DNA of 64,000 nucleotides. It comes from Candidatus Spongiihabitans thiooxidans (lineage in GTDB: Bacteria > Pseudomonadota > Gammaproteobacteria > Arenicellales > Poriferihabitantaceae). The notes below the pieces were generated by a model. That model had not been told where the DNA came from, searched no databases, and worked only from the letters and a program-made list of their open reading frames with translations. This document shows, piece after piece, positions 55,615 through 63,870 of this stretch. Position numbers and translations under genes: made by a program. The stretch spans positions 242,514 through 306,513 of the forward strand of contig LFLB01000007.1 of NCBI GenBank assembly GCA_001543005.1. Reading direction: 5' to 3'. Within the stretch, counting starts at the first letter, position 1; the number at the start of each line of letters is the position of its first letter.

Positions 55615-56484
55615 TTATTCGTATCCAGTGTAGTCGGCGTTCACGTAATCGGTTAGTGTCACGGTTCGAGTAGTGCTATCCACTAACCTGACGATAATTT
55701 CTCCGCTGTTGCCAATTTCTTCCAGTATTCCTGTGAATTTCTCATTCGTCAGTCTGACGAGTTTTTCTTCCCCCAGCCCATCGGCGCGATTTCTTAATTG
55801 CTTCACCATCCCATCCACGCCGCGTTCCGACCAGTTATTAATTTGGGTGATGAATTGTCTGGCGTAGGTTTCGAGTAGCAACTTGCTATCGAGATCGGTT
55901 CCGCCTTCGGCTTCCCGAATGCTCATCGCTGGAATGGAAAAATCTTCCGGATAATGTTCGATATTCACCGAGGAGGTGACATTCAGCCAAGTGCTTTGTT
56001 TATCTGATATGGCATTATCTGGGCTGGGATTAATTGTGTTGCTGTCTATCCAGATTGACGCGACTTTATGTTTCGCTATTGTGATGTCATTGGGCCAACT
56101 GAAACCCAGCGAGGTCATTGCAGACAAATGGGTTGCCAAGGCATTGGTCATACTGAATGCTGCTACCAGCATGATTTGTGGGAACAACTCGCTGGAAAAA
56201 TCCGGTCGCAGAATAATGGTGCAATGTAAATCACCCTGATTGCAATGCCATTTTTGATTCATTCTGCCTCGGGCATTGTTTTGGGAGGAGGCCCAGAGAA
56301 AGGTGCCTTCTTCTGCACCGGACTGGGCAAGTTCACAGGCGCGGGCGCGTAAATCATTAATCTGGTCATAGCAGATCAATTCGTAAGCAGCAGGGAGTTC
56401 TGGTAATTTACCCGACATTACTGCGGGTGAATGAGCTAGCTTCATCCGGCAATCCGCAGGTGATTGCCGAGCGTTTAAATGCAA
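55615..56484 (-). CDS. Biotin/lipoate ligase-fold protein of the formate dehydrogenase operon
   Basis: A 289-residue protein with the BPL/LplA fold: GTFLWASSQNNARGRMNQKW (the biotin-ligase GRGRxG loop altered to NARGRM), LHCTIILRPD, LGFSWPNDITIAKHKVASIW (the WPND and conserved Lys), and a C-terminal SH3-like segment. No N-terminal HTH. The ATG/TTG start is uncertain (56484 TTG, or ATGs at 56445 and 56418). Homologous ligase-like genes accompany formate dehydrogenases in other bacteria, with unproven roles. It is the last gene of the operon and is followed by a 400-base spacer. Confidence 0.82.
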   Translation of the reverse strand: MHLNARQSPADCRMKLAHSPAVMSGKLPELPAAYELICYDQINDLRARACELAQSGAEEGTFLWASSQNNARGRMNQKWHCNQGDLHCTIILRPDFSSELFPQIMLVAAFSMTNALATHLSAMTSLGFSWPNDITIAKHKVASIWIDSNTINPSPDNAISDKQSTWLNVTSSVNIEHYPEDFSIPAMSIREAEGGTDLDSKLLLETYARQFITQINNWSERGVDGMVKQLRNRADGLGEEKLVRLTNEKFTGILEEIGNSGEIIVRLVDSTTRTVTLTDYVNADYTGYE

Positions 56485-56497
56485 TATTCGTGTTCAT

Positions 56498-57037
56498 TTA
56501 GCGGAATGCATAGTTGCTTACGACTTCATTGATCGCGCTGGTCGCGCTGTATTTTCCGGTTAATCTGAGCCAGGCGTCGTGGCTGACCACTTCCTGCAAT
56601 AAATCTGCATAGCCCTGGCGTTCGTGATTGTAAAGCTCGGTTTGCTGTGAATGGATAACCTGGTAAGTCGCGTTCCCAAAATACCACCGCATCTGTCTTT
56701 GTTCAGTCAGGTGCTTAAGGGTGTCGTATTGAATACCGCCGAGACCAGGGATTAATAAAACTTCACCTACCAGTGGATCGTCCTGTTTGGTCGCCACTTC
56801 AAAACGTAACATGACAACGCTGCCGTTGGCATGGTTGACTAGATCGGCCTCCACGGTTACAGGAATGGTGGACTTTGTGTTTCTCAACAGGCGACGGTCT
56901 TCCCTGCACTTCTTGCCACCAACTTCGAAAAACACTGTGGTTTCCCATACGCCGTTATCGAACTGCACTGGGACACAGGTCGTCATTGCGCCATTGTCGC
57001 GCATGCCCTGAGCAATAGGATGGGGGAATTGATTCAT
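56498..57037 (-). CDS. Hypothetical protein in the formate dehydrogenase operon
   Basis: A 179-residue soluble protein, beta-rich, that I do not recognise. Features: WETTVFFEVGGKKCREDRRL, HANGSVVMLRFEVA and LLIPGLGGIQYDTLKHL. No signal peptide, membrane segment or cysteine cluster. Its start follows a hairpin terminator that may lower its expression relative to the gamma subunit, and its stop lies 13 bases before the ligase-like gene. A maturation or assembly role is inferred only from position. Confidence 0.78.
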   Translation of the reverse strand: MNQFPHPIAQGMRDNGAMTTCVPVQFDNGVWETTVFFEVGGKKCREDRRLLRNTKSTIPVTVEADLVNHANGSVVMLRFEVATKQDDPLVGEVLLIPGLGGIQYDTLKHLTEQRQMRWYFGNATYQVIHSQQTELYNHERQGYADLLQEVVSHDAWLRLTGKYSATSAINEVVSNYAFR

Positions 57038-57047
57038 GCTGTTTCAC

Positions 57048-57081
57048 AAAAAACCCCCGACAAAATTGACAGGGGTTTTTG
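57048..57081 (-). terminator. Hairpin terminator after the gamma subunit
   Basis: Arms AAAAACCCC (57049-57057) and GGGGTTTTT (57072-57080) flank a 14-base loop. The A- and T-runs on each side make it usable on both strands. It lies between the gamma-subunit stop and the 179-residue ORF, so it is internal to the operon and likely attenuates it. Confidence 0.75.
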
Positions 57082-57090
57082 TCAGGTTAA

Positions 57091-58170
57091 TTAATTAGTC
57101 AGGTTGTGGGTTTCGGTTCCGCTGGGGAGATTGCTTTGTACCTGCTCGGCCTGATCCTTAACATCCTCGTACCACAAGTCATGATGCTGTTTGGCCCACT
57201 CGGTACTCACCCTACCCGTGATCATCCCTTGCAACACACCTTCGGTGCCGATGGTACCGATATAGACATGACCGAAAAACACTATGATCCAGATAATAGC
57301 GGCAATGGCATGAATTTGATACATGTATTGCATAGTGGCGCGAGTGCTATCACCGATTCCCCATTGCGCTACCCAGCCAATCAGCGCCAGGCCAGTGCCG
57401 CAGACCGCCAGTAATCCCACTAGGATTACGATCCAATACCATATCTTCTCACCGCCGTTGGCTTTTCCGGCACTGGAATGAGTGTTGCCGATAATACCAC
57501 CGCCTGATGTCAACCACTTGATGTCGGTGGCGTTAGGGATGTTGTTTTTGATCCAAAACAACAGCATGGCGAAGACACCAATGCTGAAGAAAGGACCGAC
57601 GACATTATGTGTGTTTATTGACAGGCTAGCCCACAAGGAGAACCCCTTGGCACCCAATACTGGTATCAAGACCACCCGACCGAATAGCAAACTCAGACCG
57701 GTTATCGCAAGGATTACGAATAACACCGCCGTATACCAATGCATGATTCTTTCCCACGTTTGCCATCTTGGGACAGTGAGACCAGATTTCTTTGCTCCCA
57801 CTCTGATTTTTCCGCGAATCAAATAGAACACCAGAATACTAATCGGGGCGCCGATTACAGACCAGCCACCATAGGTCGCAATGATACCATTACGCATTTG
57901 CCGCCAGTTTTGACCGCCATTATTTATGAAAACGCCGCTTTCAACACCAGAAACAGCACTGTAGCCGACTGCTCCCTGTCGTACTGCTCGCCAGAAATTG
58001 GCCCGTTGATTTTCGTCATTACTTACCTGGGCAAAAGCGGTATCGCTGGAAATCAGATACGAGGCAGTGGGCAATACCATGGCGCTTATGACAATAAACA
58101 GCACTGACCAAGTCATCGCACGCAATCTGCCACGGCCTTTGGTCTGCATTTTTGAATGTTCTTTTATCAT
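57091..58170 (-). CDS. Formate dehydrogenase gamma subunit (cytochrome b556)
   Basis: The membrane anchor and heme-carrying subunit that passes electrons to quinone. The 359-residue protein begins with a signal-like segment (MTWSVLFIVISAMVLPTAS), then a periplasmic stretch, and four membrane helices. Heme-ligand histidines lie in RIMHWYTAVLFVILAITG, NTHNVVGPFF and YQIHAIAAIIWIIVFFGHVY. GWVAQWGIG and the C-terminal GRVSTEWAKQHHDLWYED are typical. ATG start at 58170, alternative at Met8. Confidence 0.92.
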   Translation of the reverse strand: MIKEHSKMQTKGRGRLRAMTWSVLFIVISAMVLPTASYLISSDTAFAQVSNDENQRANFWRAVRQGAVGYSAVSGVESGVFINNGGQNWRQMRNGIIATYGGWSVIGAPISILVFYLIRGKIRVGAKKSGLTVPRWQTWERIMHWYTAVLFVILAITGLSLLFGRVVLIPVLGAKGFSLWASLSINTHNVVGPFFSIGVFAMLLFWIKNNIPNATDIKWLTSGGGIIGNTHSSAGKANGGEKIWYWIVILVGLLAVCGTGLALIGWVAQWGIGDSTRATMQYMYQIHAIAAIIWIIVFFGHVYIGTIGTEGVLQGMITGRVSTEWAKQHHDLWYEDVKDQAEQVQSNLPSGTETHNLTN

Positions 58171-58202
58171 GTTAATGCTCCGGGATTGATTATTAGTGGT
58201 CG

Positions 58203-58394
58203 CTACCGATCCATTTGTCCCTCAAAACGGGCCTGAAGTGTGGCGGCATTACTGCTGCCAATCAATGGGTCCACGGAACCCTTATAGATGCCTGGTTCAA
58301 AGAAGGTTACATCAGTAGTTTCCAGACAACCCGACAATGTAAACATCAAGGCGAACATGCCGCCGAGTAAAATTAATTGCTTTAGTGTTTTCAT
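58203..58394 (-). CDS. Small lipoprotein
   Basis: A 63-residue protein with a lipoprotein signal: LILLGGMFALMFTLSGC, lipidated Cys at about residue 23. The mature part (LETTDVTFFEPGIYKGSVDP) is about 41 residues and ends QARFEGQMDR. It sits between beta and gamma subunit genes. The role is unknown; small lipoproteins at this position occur in similar clusters. Confidence 0.78.
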   Translation of the reverse strand: MKTLKQLILLGGMFALMFTLSGCLETTDVTFFEPGIYKGSVDPLIGSSNAATLQARFEGQMDR

Positions 58395-58402
58395 CGTTGC
58401 TT

Positions 58403-58495
58403 TCAGTCTTGCTTATGGTTGTGGCGTATCACCAAGTTGCGGTACCAGACGATCGCCACCACCAATGTGAAAAAGATGATGTAAAAATCGATGAT
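58403..58495 (-). CDS. Candidate single-helix membrane peptide with a non-standard start
   Basis: Directly after the beta-subunit stop a textbook ribosome site (AGGGGAGGACA) precedes ATCATCGAT. The frame reads IDFYIIFFTLVVAIVWYRNL, then a basic tail to TGA 58405-58403. No ATG, GTG or TTG is available at the right distance, so translation would need an AUC start, or a G was lost from an original ATG. One membrane helix with a positive C-terminal tail is a pattern of accessory subunits. Confidence 0.4.
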   Translation of the reverse strand: MIDFYIIFFTLVVAIVWYRNLVIRHNHKQD

Positions 58496-58515
58496 TGTCC
58501 TCCCCTTGTAAATCG

Positions 58516-59106
58516 CTAACTCGTTTTGTTGTAAGCTGTTTCCCAGCCCCAGGTCTGTGGACGTCCGCCGCGTTTGAGGATTCGCTCGCGATAGATATCC
58601 GAAACCATGTCACCGTCACCGGCGATAAGGGCCTTAGTGGAACACATTTCCGCACATAGCGGCAGTTTGCCTTCGGCAATCCGGTTACGACCATACTTCT
58701 CAGTTTCTTCAGGAGAATTGTCGGCAACAGGACCACCAGCACAGAAAGTACACTTATCCATCTTACCGCGTACACCAAAGGCGTCTTGTTGAGGATATTG
58801 TGGCGCGCCGAATGGACAGGCGTAAAAGCAATAACCGCACCCAATACACAAATCCTTGTCATGTAGCACTATGCCTTCGTCAGTGGTATAGAAGCAGTCC
58901 ACAGGACACACCGCAGCGCAGGGCGCGTCGGTGCAATGCATACAGGCAACCGAGATCGATTTCTCGCCAATCTCGCCATCACCTAAAGTTATGACCCGCC
59001 GCCTGTTAACGCCCCACGGAACTTCGTGTTCATTTTTACAGGCGGTGACACAACCGTTGCATTCGATGCAGCGTTCAGCATCACATAAGAACTTCATTCT
59101 AGCCAT
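58516..59106 (-). CDS. fdhB: Formate dehydrogenase beta subunit (iron-sulfur)
   Basis: A 196-residue electron-transfer subunit with four 4Fe-4S sites: CIECNGCVTACKNEH, CMHCTDAPCAAVCPVDCF, CIGCGYCFYACPFG and a final group including CTFC and the Cys of LPLCAEMCSTKAL. It relays electrons from the molybdenum site to the cytochrome b subunit. It is shorter than E. coli FdnH and has no C-terminal membrane helix, so a separate membrane protein may supply one, which makes the neighbouring small membrane ORF worth noting. Starts at MARMKFLCDAERC. Confidence 0.95.
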   Translation of the reverse strand: MARMKFLCDAERCIECNGCVTACKNEHEVPWGVNRRRVITLGDGEIGEKSISVACMHCTDAPCAAVCPVDCFYTTDEGIVLHDKDLCIGCGYCFYACPFGAPQYPQQDAFGVRGKMDKCTFCAGGPVADNSPEETEKYGRNRIAEGKLPLCAEMCSTKALIAGDGDMVSDIYRERILKRGGRPQTWGWETAYNKTS

Positions 59107-59121
59107 GATTATTTTCCTCGT

Positions 59122-59622
59122 TTAATCCACATTGACCCAAGTGGTGTAGGTGTAGGGTTGGAAATTTGTCTCGTCTCTCCATTCTATTTTCGCCGTGACG
59201 GGAAAAGATCGCCAAGCGGTGACCGATATTGTGTTACCGGCAATCGGCGTTTCCGGCAAATAGTAATCCTTGGAAAACGCCCATGTGATTTCCTCCATCT
59301 CCGCATCTTGCAGGTTGAAAGGCAGGTTTTCCGAGTTGATAGATAGGATGATCCTTTCTTTAGGTGTAAGCACTCCGAATTCGGCTAATCTTTGACCCAA
59401 CCAGTTGCGCGCTGGTACTTGTTCGACCTGAATTATGTTGTTTTCTCCTTCTACCCAGGTCACACCCGAGTCAAACAAAGGCTGAAGCGAAGGCAACAAA
59501 GGCCGCTTTTGTTCGACAAAAAGGGCAACAGATGCTGGATATTGTGCGGCAACAAAAGAGGGAGAAATCCCAATAATGCTAAATATTAGAAAAATTGTAA
59601 CGCGCATCGTGACAGTTCTCAT
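59122..59622 (-). CDS. Exported protein of unknown function in the formate dehydrogenase operon
   Basis: About 166 residues from an ATG at 59622 that shares bases with the preceding stop (TGATG), a coupling arrangement also used at the next junction upstream. A signal peptide is clear (VTIFLIFSIIGISPSFVAA). The rest is predicted soluble with motifs VEGENNIIQVEQVPARNWLG and ILSINSENLPFNLQ, ending YTTWVNVD. No cysteines or metal motifs. I do not recognise it. An upstream start (59634) is possible. Confidence 0.72.
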   Translation of the reverse strand: MRTVTMRVTIFLIFSIIGISPSFVAAQYPASVALFVEQKRPLLPSLQPLFDSGVTWVEGENNIIQVEQVPARNWLGQRLAEFGVLTPKERIILSINSENLPFNLQDAEMEEITWAFSKDYYLPETPIAGNTISVTAWRSFPVTAKIEWRDETNFQPYTYTTWVNVD

Positions 59623-59927
59623 CAGAAAACCCATGTTTTTTTGGTGAAAACTCCAACCCAAAAAGGTGTAATGCATGTCGCCAACACATGAATTAAAAAT
59701 AAACCGGGAGTGTTTTTGAGAGTATCGGGAAATTTAAAGTTCTGTTTATCATGCGGTGTGTTTTCATTAATCACGCGCCACACAGAACTCCACATTGTTA
59801 AACTTATCAGAAGCAAACATACAAAAAGCGGGAACAGTTGGATTTCCAACCAATGGTACAACAACGCACCTGCCGCAGTAACGATGATACCGATCTTGAT
59901 GCTCAGATATTCGCTGAACTTGTTCAT
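59622..59927 (-). CDS. Small membrane protein in the formate dehydrogenase operon
   Basis: About 101 residues from an ATG at 59927 that overlaps the alpha-subunit stop (TGATG). Three hydrophobic segments (about residues 12-28, 31-47 and 78-97). No known family. The tight coupling to the alpha subunit argues for a stoichiometric or assembly role. A longer in-frame start at 59948 (MPGAGGV) would overlap fdhA. Confidence 0.75.
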   Translation of the reverse strand: MNKFSEYLSIKIGIIVTAAGALLYHWLEIQLFPLFVCLLLISLTMWSSVWRVINENTPHDKQNFKFPDTLKNTPGLFLIHVLATCITPFWVGVFTKKTWVF

Positions 59928-62794
59928 CACGCCACCCGCACCCGGCACAAAGTCACTTTGGTCTCTTGCATCTGGGTTACGGAATCATATCCGTAGGTAA
60001 ATGCCGTGTTGCAGGCTTCACCGCGGACATAAGGGGCCGCTCCTTCAGGATATTTATCGATCAAATCCTCGCCGTCGAACCATCCACCGAAGTGGAACGG
60101 GACAAACATAACCCCCGGCGCGACACGATTGGTGAGTACTGCCTTGACTTTGATCCTGGCACCTTCAGGGGTTTCAATCCACACCATGCGGCCGTCCTTG
60201 ACGCCGTTGTCGTTGGCGTCTTTGGGGTTGATCTCGCAGAACATATCCTGCTGCAACTCCGCCAGCCACGGATTGGACCTGCTTTCCTCGCCGCCGCCTT
60301 CGTATTCAACCAGTCGTCCACTGGTGAATATAATGGGAAAGTCCTTGGAGTAATCGTTGGCCTGAATGGAGGCGTAGCGGGTTGGCAAGCGGTAGAAGCG
60401 TTTGCGGTCTTCGTAGGTCGGGTATTTGGCCACCAACTCCCGATCCGGGGCGTACAGCGGCTCGCGGTGAATGGGCACGCGGTCGGGGAAAGTCCATACT
60501 ATGGTTCTGGCCTTGGCGTTGCCGAACGGTGCGCAACCATGTTTTATGGCAACCCGCTGGATTCCGCCGGACAAATCGGTTTTCCAGTTCTTGCCTTCCG
60601 CCGCGGCTTTCTCATCGGCAGTCAGATCATCCCACCAGCCCAGGCTCTTGAGAAGTTCATGGGTAAACTCAGGATAACCATCACGAATTTCAGAGTCTTT
60701 GGGCCAGGAATGCTCAGCCAGGATGTTGTTACCTTCATGCTCGACGCCGAATCTAGCGCGAAAACACAGACCACCTTCGGCCACGGTTTTGCTGGTGTCG
60801 TACAACACAGGCGTCCCTGGGTGGCTCATCTCAGCAGTGCCCCAACAAGGCCAGGGTAAACCGTAGTAGTCGCCATCCGCCGGCCCCCCTTCCGCTTTCA
60901 GCGTGGTGGTGTTGAAGGTATGCTTATTCGCCATATGCAGCTTTAACCTTTCCGGACTCTGACCAGTATAACCGATGGTCCACATGCCTTTGTTGAACTC
61001 GCGGGTGATGTCTTCGACCAAGGGTTCGTCGTCAGTGACTGCAATATTTTTGCAGAATTCATCTGCGAAACCCAATTTCCTGGCAAATTTGTAGAGAATG
61101 GTGTGATCAGGCAACGACTCGAATAAAGGTTCGATAACTTTTTCCCGCCATTGCAACGACCGATTTGACGCGGTAACAGACCCATAAGTTTCAAACTGGG
61201 TAGTGGCGGGTAGCAGATAAACACCATCGCTACGATCATGCATAACCGCTGCATGGGTAGGATAGGGATCAATGATCACCATCATGTCCAGTTTGTTCAT
61301 GGCCTTCTTCATTTCCAGACCCCGGGTTTGGCTGTTGACCGCGTGGCCCATCCAGACCATAGCCCGAATATTGTCTTTCTGCCCGATGCTTTCTTCAAGT
61401 ACACCGTCAACCCAACGGGAAACCGTAATGCCTTTGTAGTTCATTGGGTGAATCGGTTTGCCCTTGTCGCCTTCAATTTTTTCGGCGCTAAATCGACCTT
61501 TCACCCAGGCATGATCAAGACCCCATACTTTTGACCAGTGCTTCCAGGCACCATCGCTCAAACCATAGTAGCCTGGCAGCGAATGAGACAGAACGCAGAA
61601 GTCGGTGGCACCCTGAACATTGTCATGGCCGCGGAAGATATTGGCGCCGCCGCCCTGGGTGCCGATATTGCCCAGCGCCAGTTGGAATGCGCAGTAGGCA
61701 CGCGTGTTGTTATTGCCGATGGTGTGCTGGGTTCCCCCCATACACCAGACAAAAGTCGCCGGGCTGTTCTTGGCCATTATTTCTGCAGCAGTTTTCACCG
61801 CATCTTCCGGTGCGCCAGTAACCCGTTCGCATTCTGCCGGTGTCCAGTTCGCGACCTCGGCACGGACTTCATCCATACCGTATACCCGTTGACGGATATA
61901 GCGTTTGTCTTCCCATCCATTTTCAAAGATATGCCATAGCATCCCCCAGATAATGGCAACATCGCTTCCCGGCCTAATCCGCACATAGTGATCGGCGTGG
62001 GCCGCCGTACGGGTGTAACGCGGGTCGATAACCAGCATTTTCGAGCCATTCTCTTTGGCACGGAAAATATGTTGCAGAGATACCGGGTGAGCTTCAGCAG
62101 GGTTGGCACCAATGAACAGCATCGCTTTACTGTTATGCATGTCATTGTAGGAGTTGGTCATGGCGCCATAACCCCAGGTATTGGCTACCCCAGCAACGGT
62201 CGTGGAGTGACAGATACGCGCTTGGTGATCGACGTTGTTGGTGCCCCACATTGCCGCAAATTTTCGGAACATATAGGCCTGCTCATTACTGTGCTTGGCA
62301 GAACCCATCCAGTAAACCGAGTCGGGACCGGATTGTTCTCGAATCTTCAACATGCCATCACCGATTTCGTTAATGGCATCCTCCCAGGACATACGTTTCC
62401 ATTTACCGGCAACCAGTTTCATGGGGTACTTGAGGCGTCGCTCACCGTGTCCATGTTCACGTACAGAAGCCCCTTTGGCACAATGTGCTCCGAGGTTGAA
62501 CGGCGAATCGAAATCCGGCTCCTGACCGATCCACACCCCGTTTTGTACTTCTGCGACAACACCGCAACCCACGGAACAGTGAGTACAAACACTCTTTTTA
62601 ATTGTTATATCGCCAATCGCTGCGTCACTGGCCGCGTGTGCCTTTTTGAGTCGCCTCGGTGCGAGCATGGTGGAGGCAACACCGACCCCCATGGCAATAC
62701 CCGAGCCCTTTAAAAATGCGCGACGGTCAATAGTTTGACCAATATTGATAGACGGTTCTGTCTGTTCACATGGTTGCTTTCTGATCAGTTTCAT
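59927..62794 (-). CDS. fdhA: Formate dehydrogenase alpha (catalytic) subunit, TAT-exported
   Basis: Oxidises formate to CO2 at a molybdenum bis-MGD site in the periplasm. The 955-residue protein has a twin-arginine signal (TIDRRAFLKGSGIAMG, Arg24-Arg25), a 4Fe-4S cluster (Cys70, Cys73, Cys77, Cys105), the metal ligand Cys195 in HQARICHSTTVAG (cysteine, not selenocysteine), and MGD-binding blocks such as MLFIGANPAEAHPVSLQHIF. It starts with an excellent ribosome site (GGAGAAATTTAAATG). Needs cofactor from the moaC-moeA pathway and chaperoning by the TorD-like gene. Confidence 0.96.
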   Translation of the reverse strand: MKLIRKQPCEQTEPSINIGQTIDRRAFLKGSGIAMGVGVASTMLAPRRLKKAHAASDAAIGDITIKKSVCTHCSVGCGVVAEVQNGVWIGQEPDFDSPFNLGAHCAKGASVREHGHGERRLKYPMKLVAGKWKRMSWEDAINEIGDGMLKIREQSGPDSVYWMGSAKHSNEQAYMFRKFAAMWGTNNVDHQARICHSTTVAGVANTWGYGAMTNSYNDMHNSKAMLFIGANPAEAHPVSLQHIFRAKENGSKMLVIDPRYTRTAAHADHYVRIRPGSDVAIIWGMLWHIFENGWEDKRYIRQRVYGMDEVRAEVANWTPAECERVTGAPEDAVKTAAEIMAKNSPATFVWCMGGTQHTIGNNNTRAYCAFQLALGNIGTQGGGANIFRGHDNVQGATDFCVLSHSLPGYYGLSDGAWKHWSKVWGLDHAWVKGRFSAEKIEGDKGKPIHPMNYKGITVSRWVDGVLEESIGQKDNIRAMVWMGHAVNSQTRGLEMKKAMNKLDMMVIIDPYPTHAAVMHDRSDGVYLLPATTQFETYGSVTASNRSLQWREKVIEPLFESLPDHTILYKFARKLGFADEFCKNIAVTDDEPLVEDITREFNKGMWTIGYTGQSPERLKLHMANKHTFNTTTLKAEGGPADGDYYGLPWPCWGTAEMSHPGTPVLYDTSKTVAEGGLCFRARFGVEHEGNNILAEHSWPKDSEIRDGYPEFTHELLKSLGWWDDLTADEKAAAEGKNWKTDLSGGIQRVAIKHGCAPFGNAKARTIVWTFPDRVPIHREPLYAPDRELVAKYPTYEDRKRFYRLPTRYASIQANDYSKDFPIIFTSGRLVEYEGGGEESRSNPWLAELQQDMFCEINPKDANDNGVKDGRMVWIETPEGARIKVKAVLTNRVAPGVMFVPFHFGGWFDGEDLIDKYPEGAAPYVRGEACNTAFTYGYDSVTQMQETKVTLCRVRVA

Positions 62795-62889
62795 TTAAAT
62801 TTCTCCTGAAACCGCTTTGGGTTTCGTTCAAATGGTGTTTTCTTTATGTTATCTCTTTAGGGGTTGTCTCGGCCAGTGGTCAAGGTGAA

Positions 62890-63120
62890 CTAGAATCGAG
62901 CCAATCTGTAGTATTCACGGATATGATCGGTTTCCCGGTACCCCGTGTTCGCCGCCAGCTTAACCTGCTCGACAACGGATTCGGACAGGGCTTGAGAGGT
63001 CAGTACGCCAGTTCCCATCGTCGTGCCGGCAACCGCCGCGCCTTTGAGAAATGAGCGACGCTTGATTTTTTCCTGTCTTGTGTTGTCTTGCTGTGTGATT
63101 TTATGTGTCGGTCTGTTCAT
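62890..63120 (-). CDS. Small TAT-signal protein of the formate dehydrogenase region
   Basis: About 76 residues from ATG 63120 (AGAGG seven bases upstream), matching the family called formate dehydrogenase region TAT target. The twin-arginine region is KIKRRSFLKGAAVAGTTMG, and the protein ends TDHIREYYRLARF. It may be a small subunit or an export aid of the alpha subunit; the function is unproven. Lies between the chaperone gene and fdhA, as in other clusters. Confidence 0.88.
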   Translation of the reverse strand: MNRPTHKITQQDNTRQEKIKRRSFLKGAAVAGTTMGTGVLTSQALSESVVEQVKLAANTGYRETDHIREYYRLARF

Positions 63121-63161
63121 GGCGTTGCCTCTGCTAATTGGATGTATGTTAATGAGTTGTG

Positions 63162-63788
63162 TCAATGTGTTTGAATATTCAGATATTGGTTTTCAAATTC
63201 AATAAACTGTTGCCCCAGAAAACCCACGGATTTATAAAATTCTGCCGAGTCGGCAACTACAAGTTCCTTGAAAAACTTTCCGGCCCAAGGATTAATGTGC
63301 CGAAAAAAGAACTGCTGCTCCCGGGACTCGTCAATGTCGTCAGCGGCAATAATCAACGCCATGGATTCGCATAAAGCGGAAATATGATCTTCCGGGTCTT
63401 TTTGATTTTCATCTGACTCAATACCCAAGGTTTTAAGATCATCGCGCAGGTCGCTCAACGGTTTGTCCATGAGAAATCCGGTAATATGCCACGAGCCAAA
63501 GGGCACCACGGCACCACGGCCGAGGCCGATAAATAAAGCGTGATATTCGTCGTCCAACGAATCGAGATCTGTTTCAGTTGTCGCCAAGCAGATTTGCTGC
63601 CATGCCTGACCCACGCCACCAATGTTGTCCACAGACGATGGCTTGATGCGTTTGAGGGAGTCCAGCAAATCTTGGGAAGGGGTGGTGCTCAGCAACGAGG
63701 CGAGGATGGAATAGGTGCCGAACCGCAGTTGACTTTCATCATTCATTGGCTGAATAATTTTTGAGCTGATGCTGTTTACACCAGTCAT
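63162..63788 (-). CDS. TorD/DmsD-family chaperone for formate dehydrogenase
   Basis: About 208 residues from ATG 63788, preceded by GGAAG. All-helical cytoplasmic chaperone that binds the TAT signal of molybdoenzymes. Family features: RFGTYSILASLLSTTPSQ near the start, EYHALFIGLGRGAVVPFGSW (the YxxLFxG...PY-like motif), and INPWAGKFFKELVVADSAEF near the end. First gene of the operon within the window. Confidence 0.9.
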   Translation of the reverse strand: MTGVNSISSKIIQPMNDESQLRFGTYSILASLLSTTPSQDLLDSLKRIKPSSVDNIGGVGQAWQQICLATTETDLDSLDDEYHALFIGLGRGAVVPFGSWHITGFLMDKPLSDLRDDLKTLGIESDENQKDPEDHISALCESMALIIAADDIDESREQQFFFRHINPWAGKFFKELVVADSAEFYKSVGFLGQQFIEFENQYLNIQTH

Positions 63789-63813
63789 GACATCTTCCAA
63801 TTCGATGTCCTCA

Positions 63814-63870
63814 TAGCATGGTTGAATTTAAATAGCATGGTTGAATTTAAATAGCATGGTTGAATTTAAT
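63814..63870. repeat. 19-bp tandem repeat, three units
   Basis: TAGCATGGTTGAATTTAAA occurs at 63814, 63833 and 63852; the third copy differs in its last base. It lies directly upstream of the TorD-like gene, inside its likely promoter or leader region. Confidence 0.92.

Noticed and set aside
59966..60859. Plus-strand frame of 297 codons opposite fdhA
   Set aside because: Antisense to a clearly conserved catalytic subunit; no motifs.
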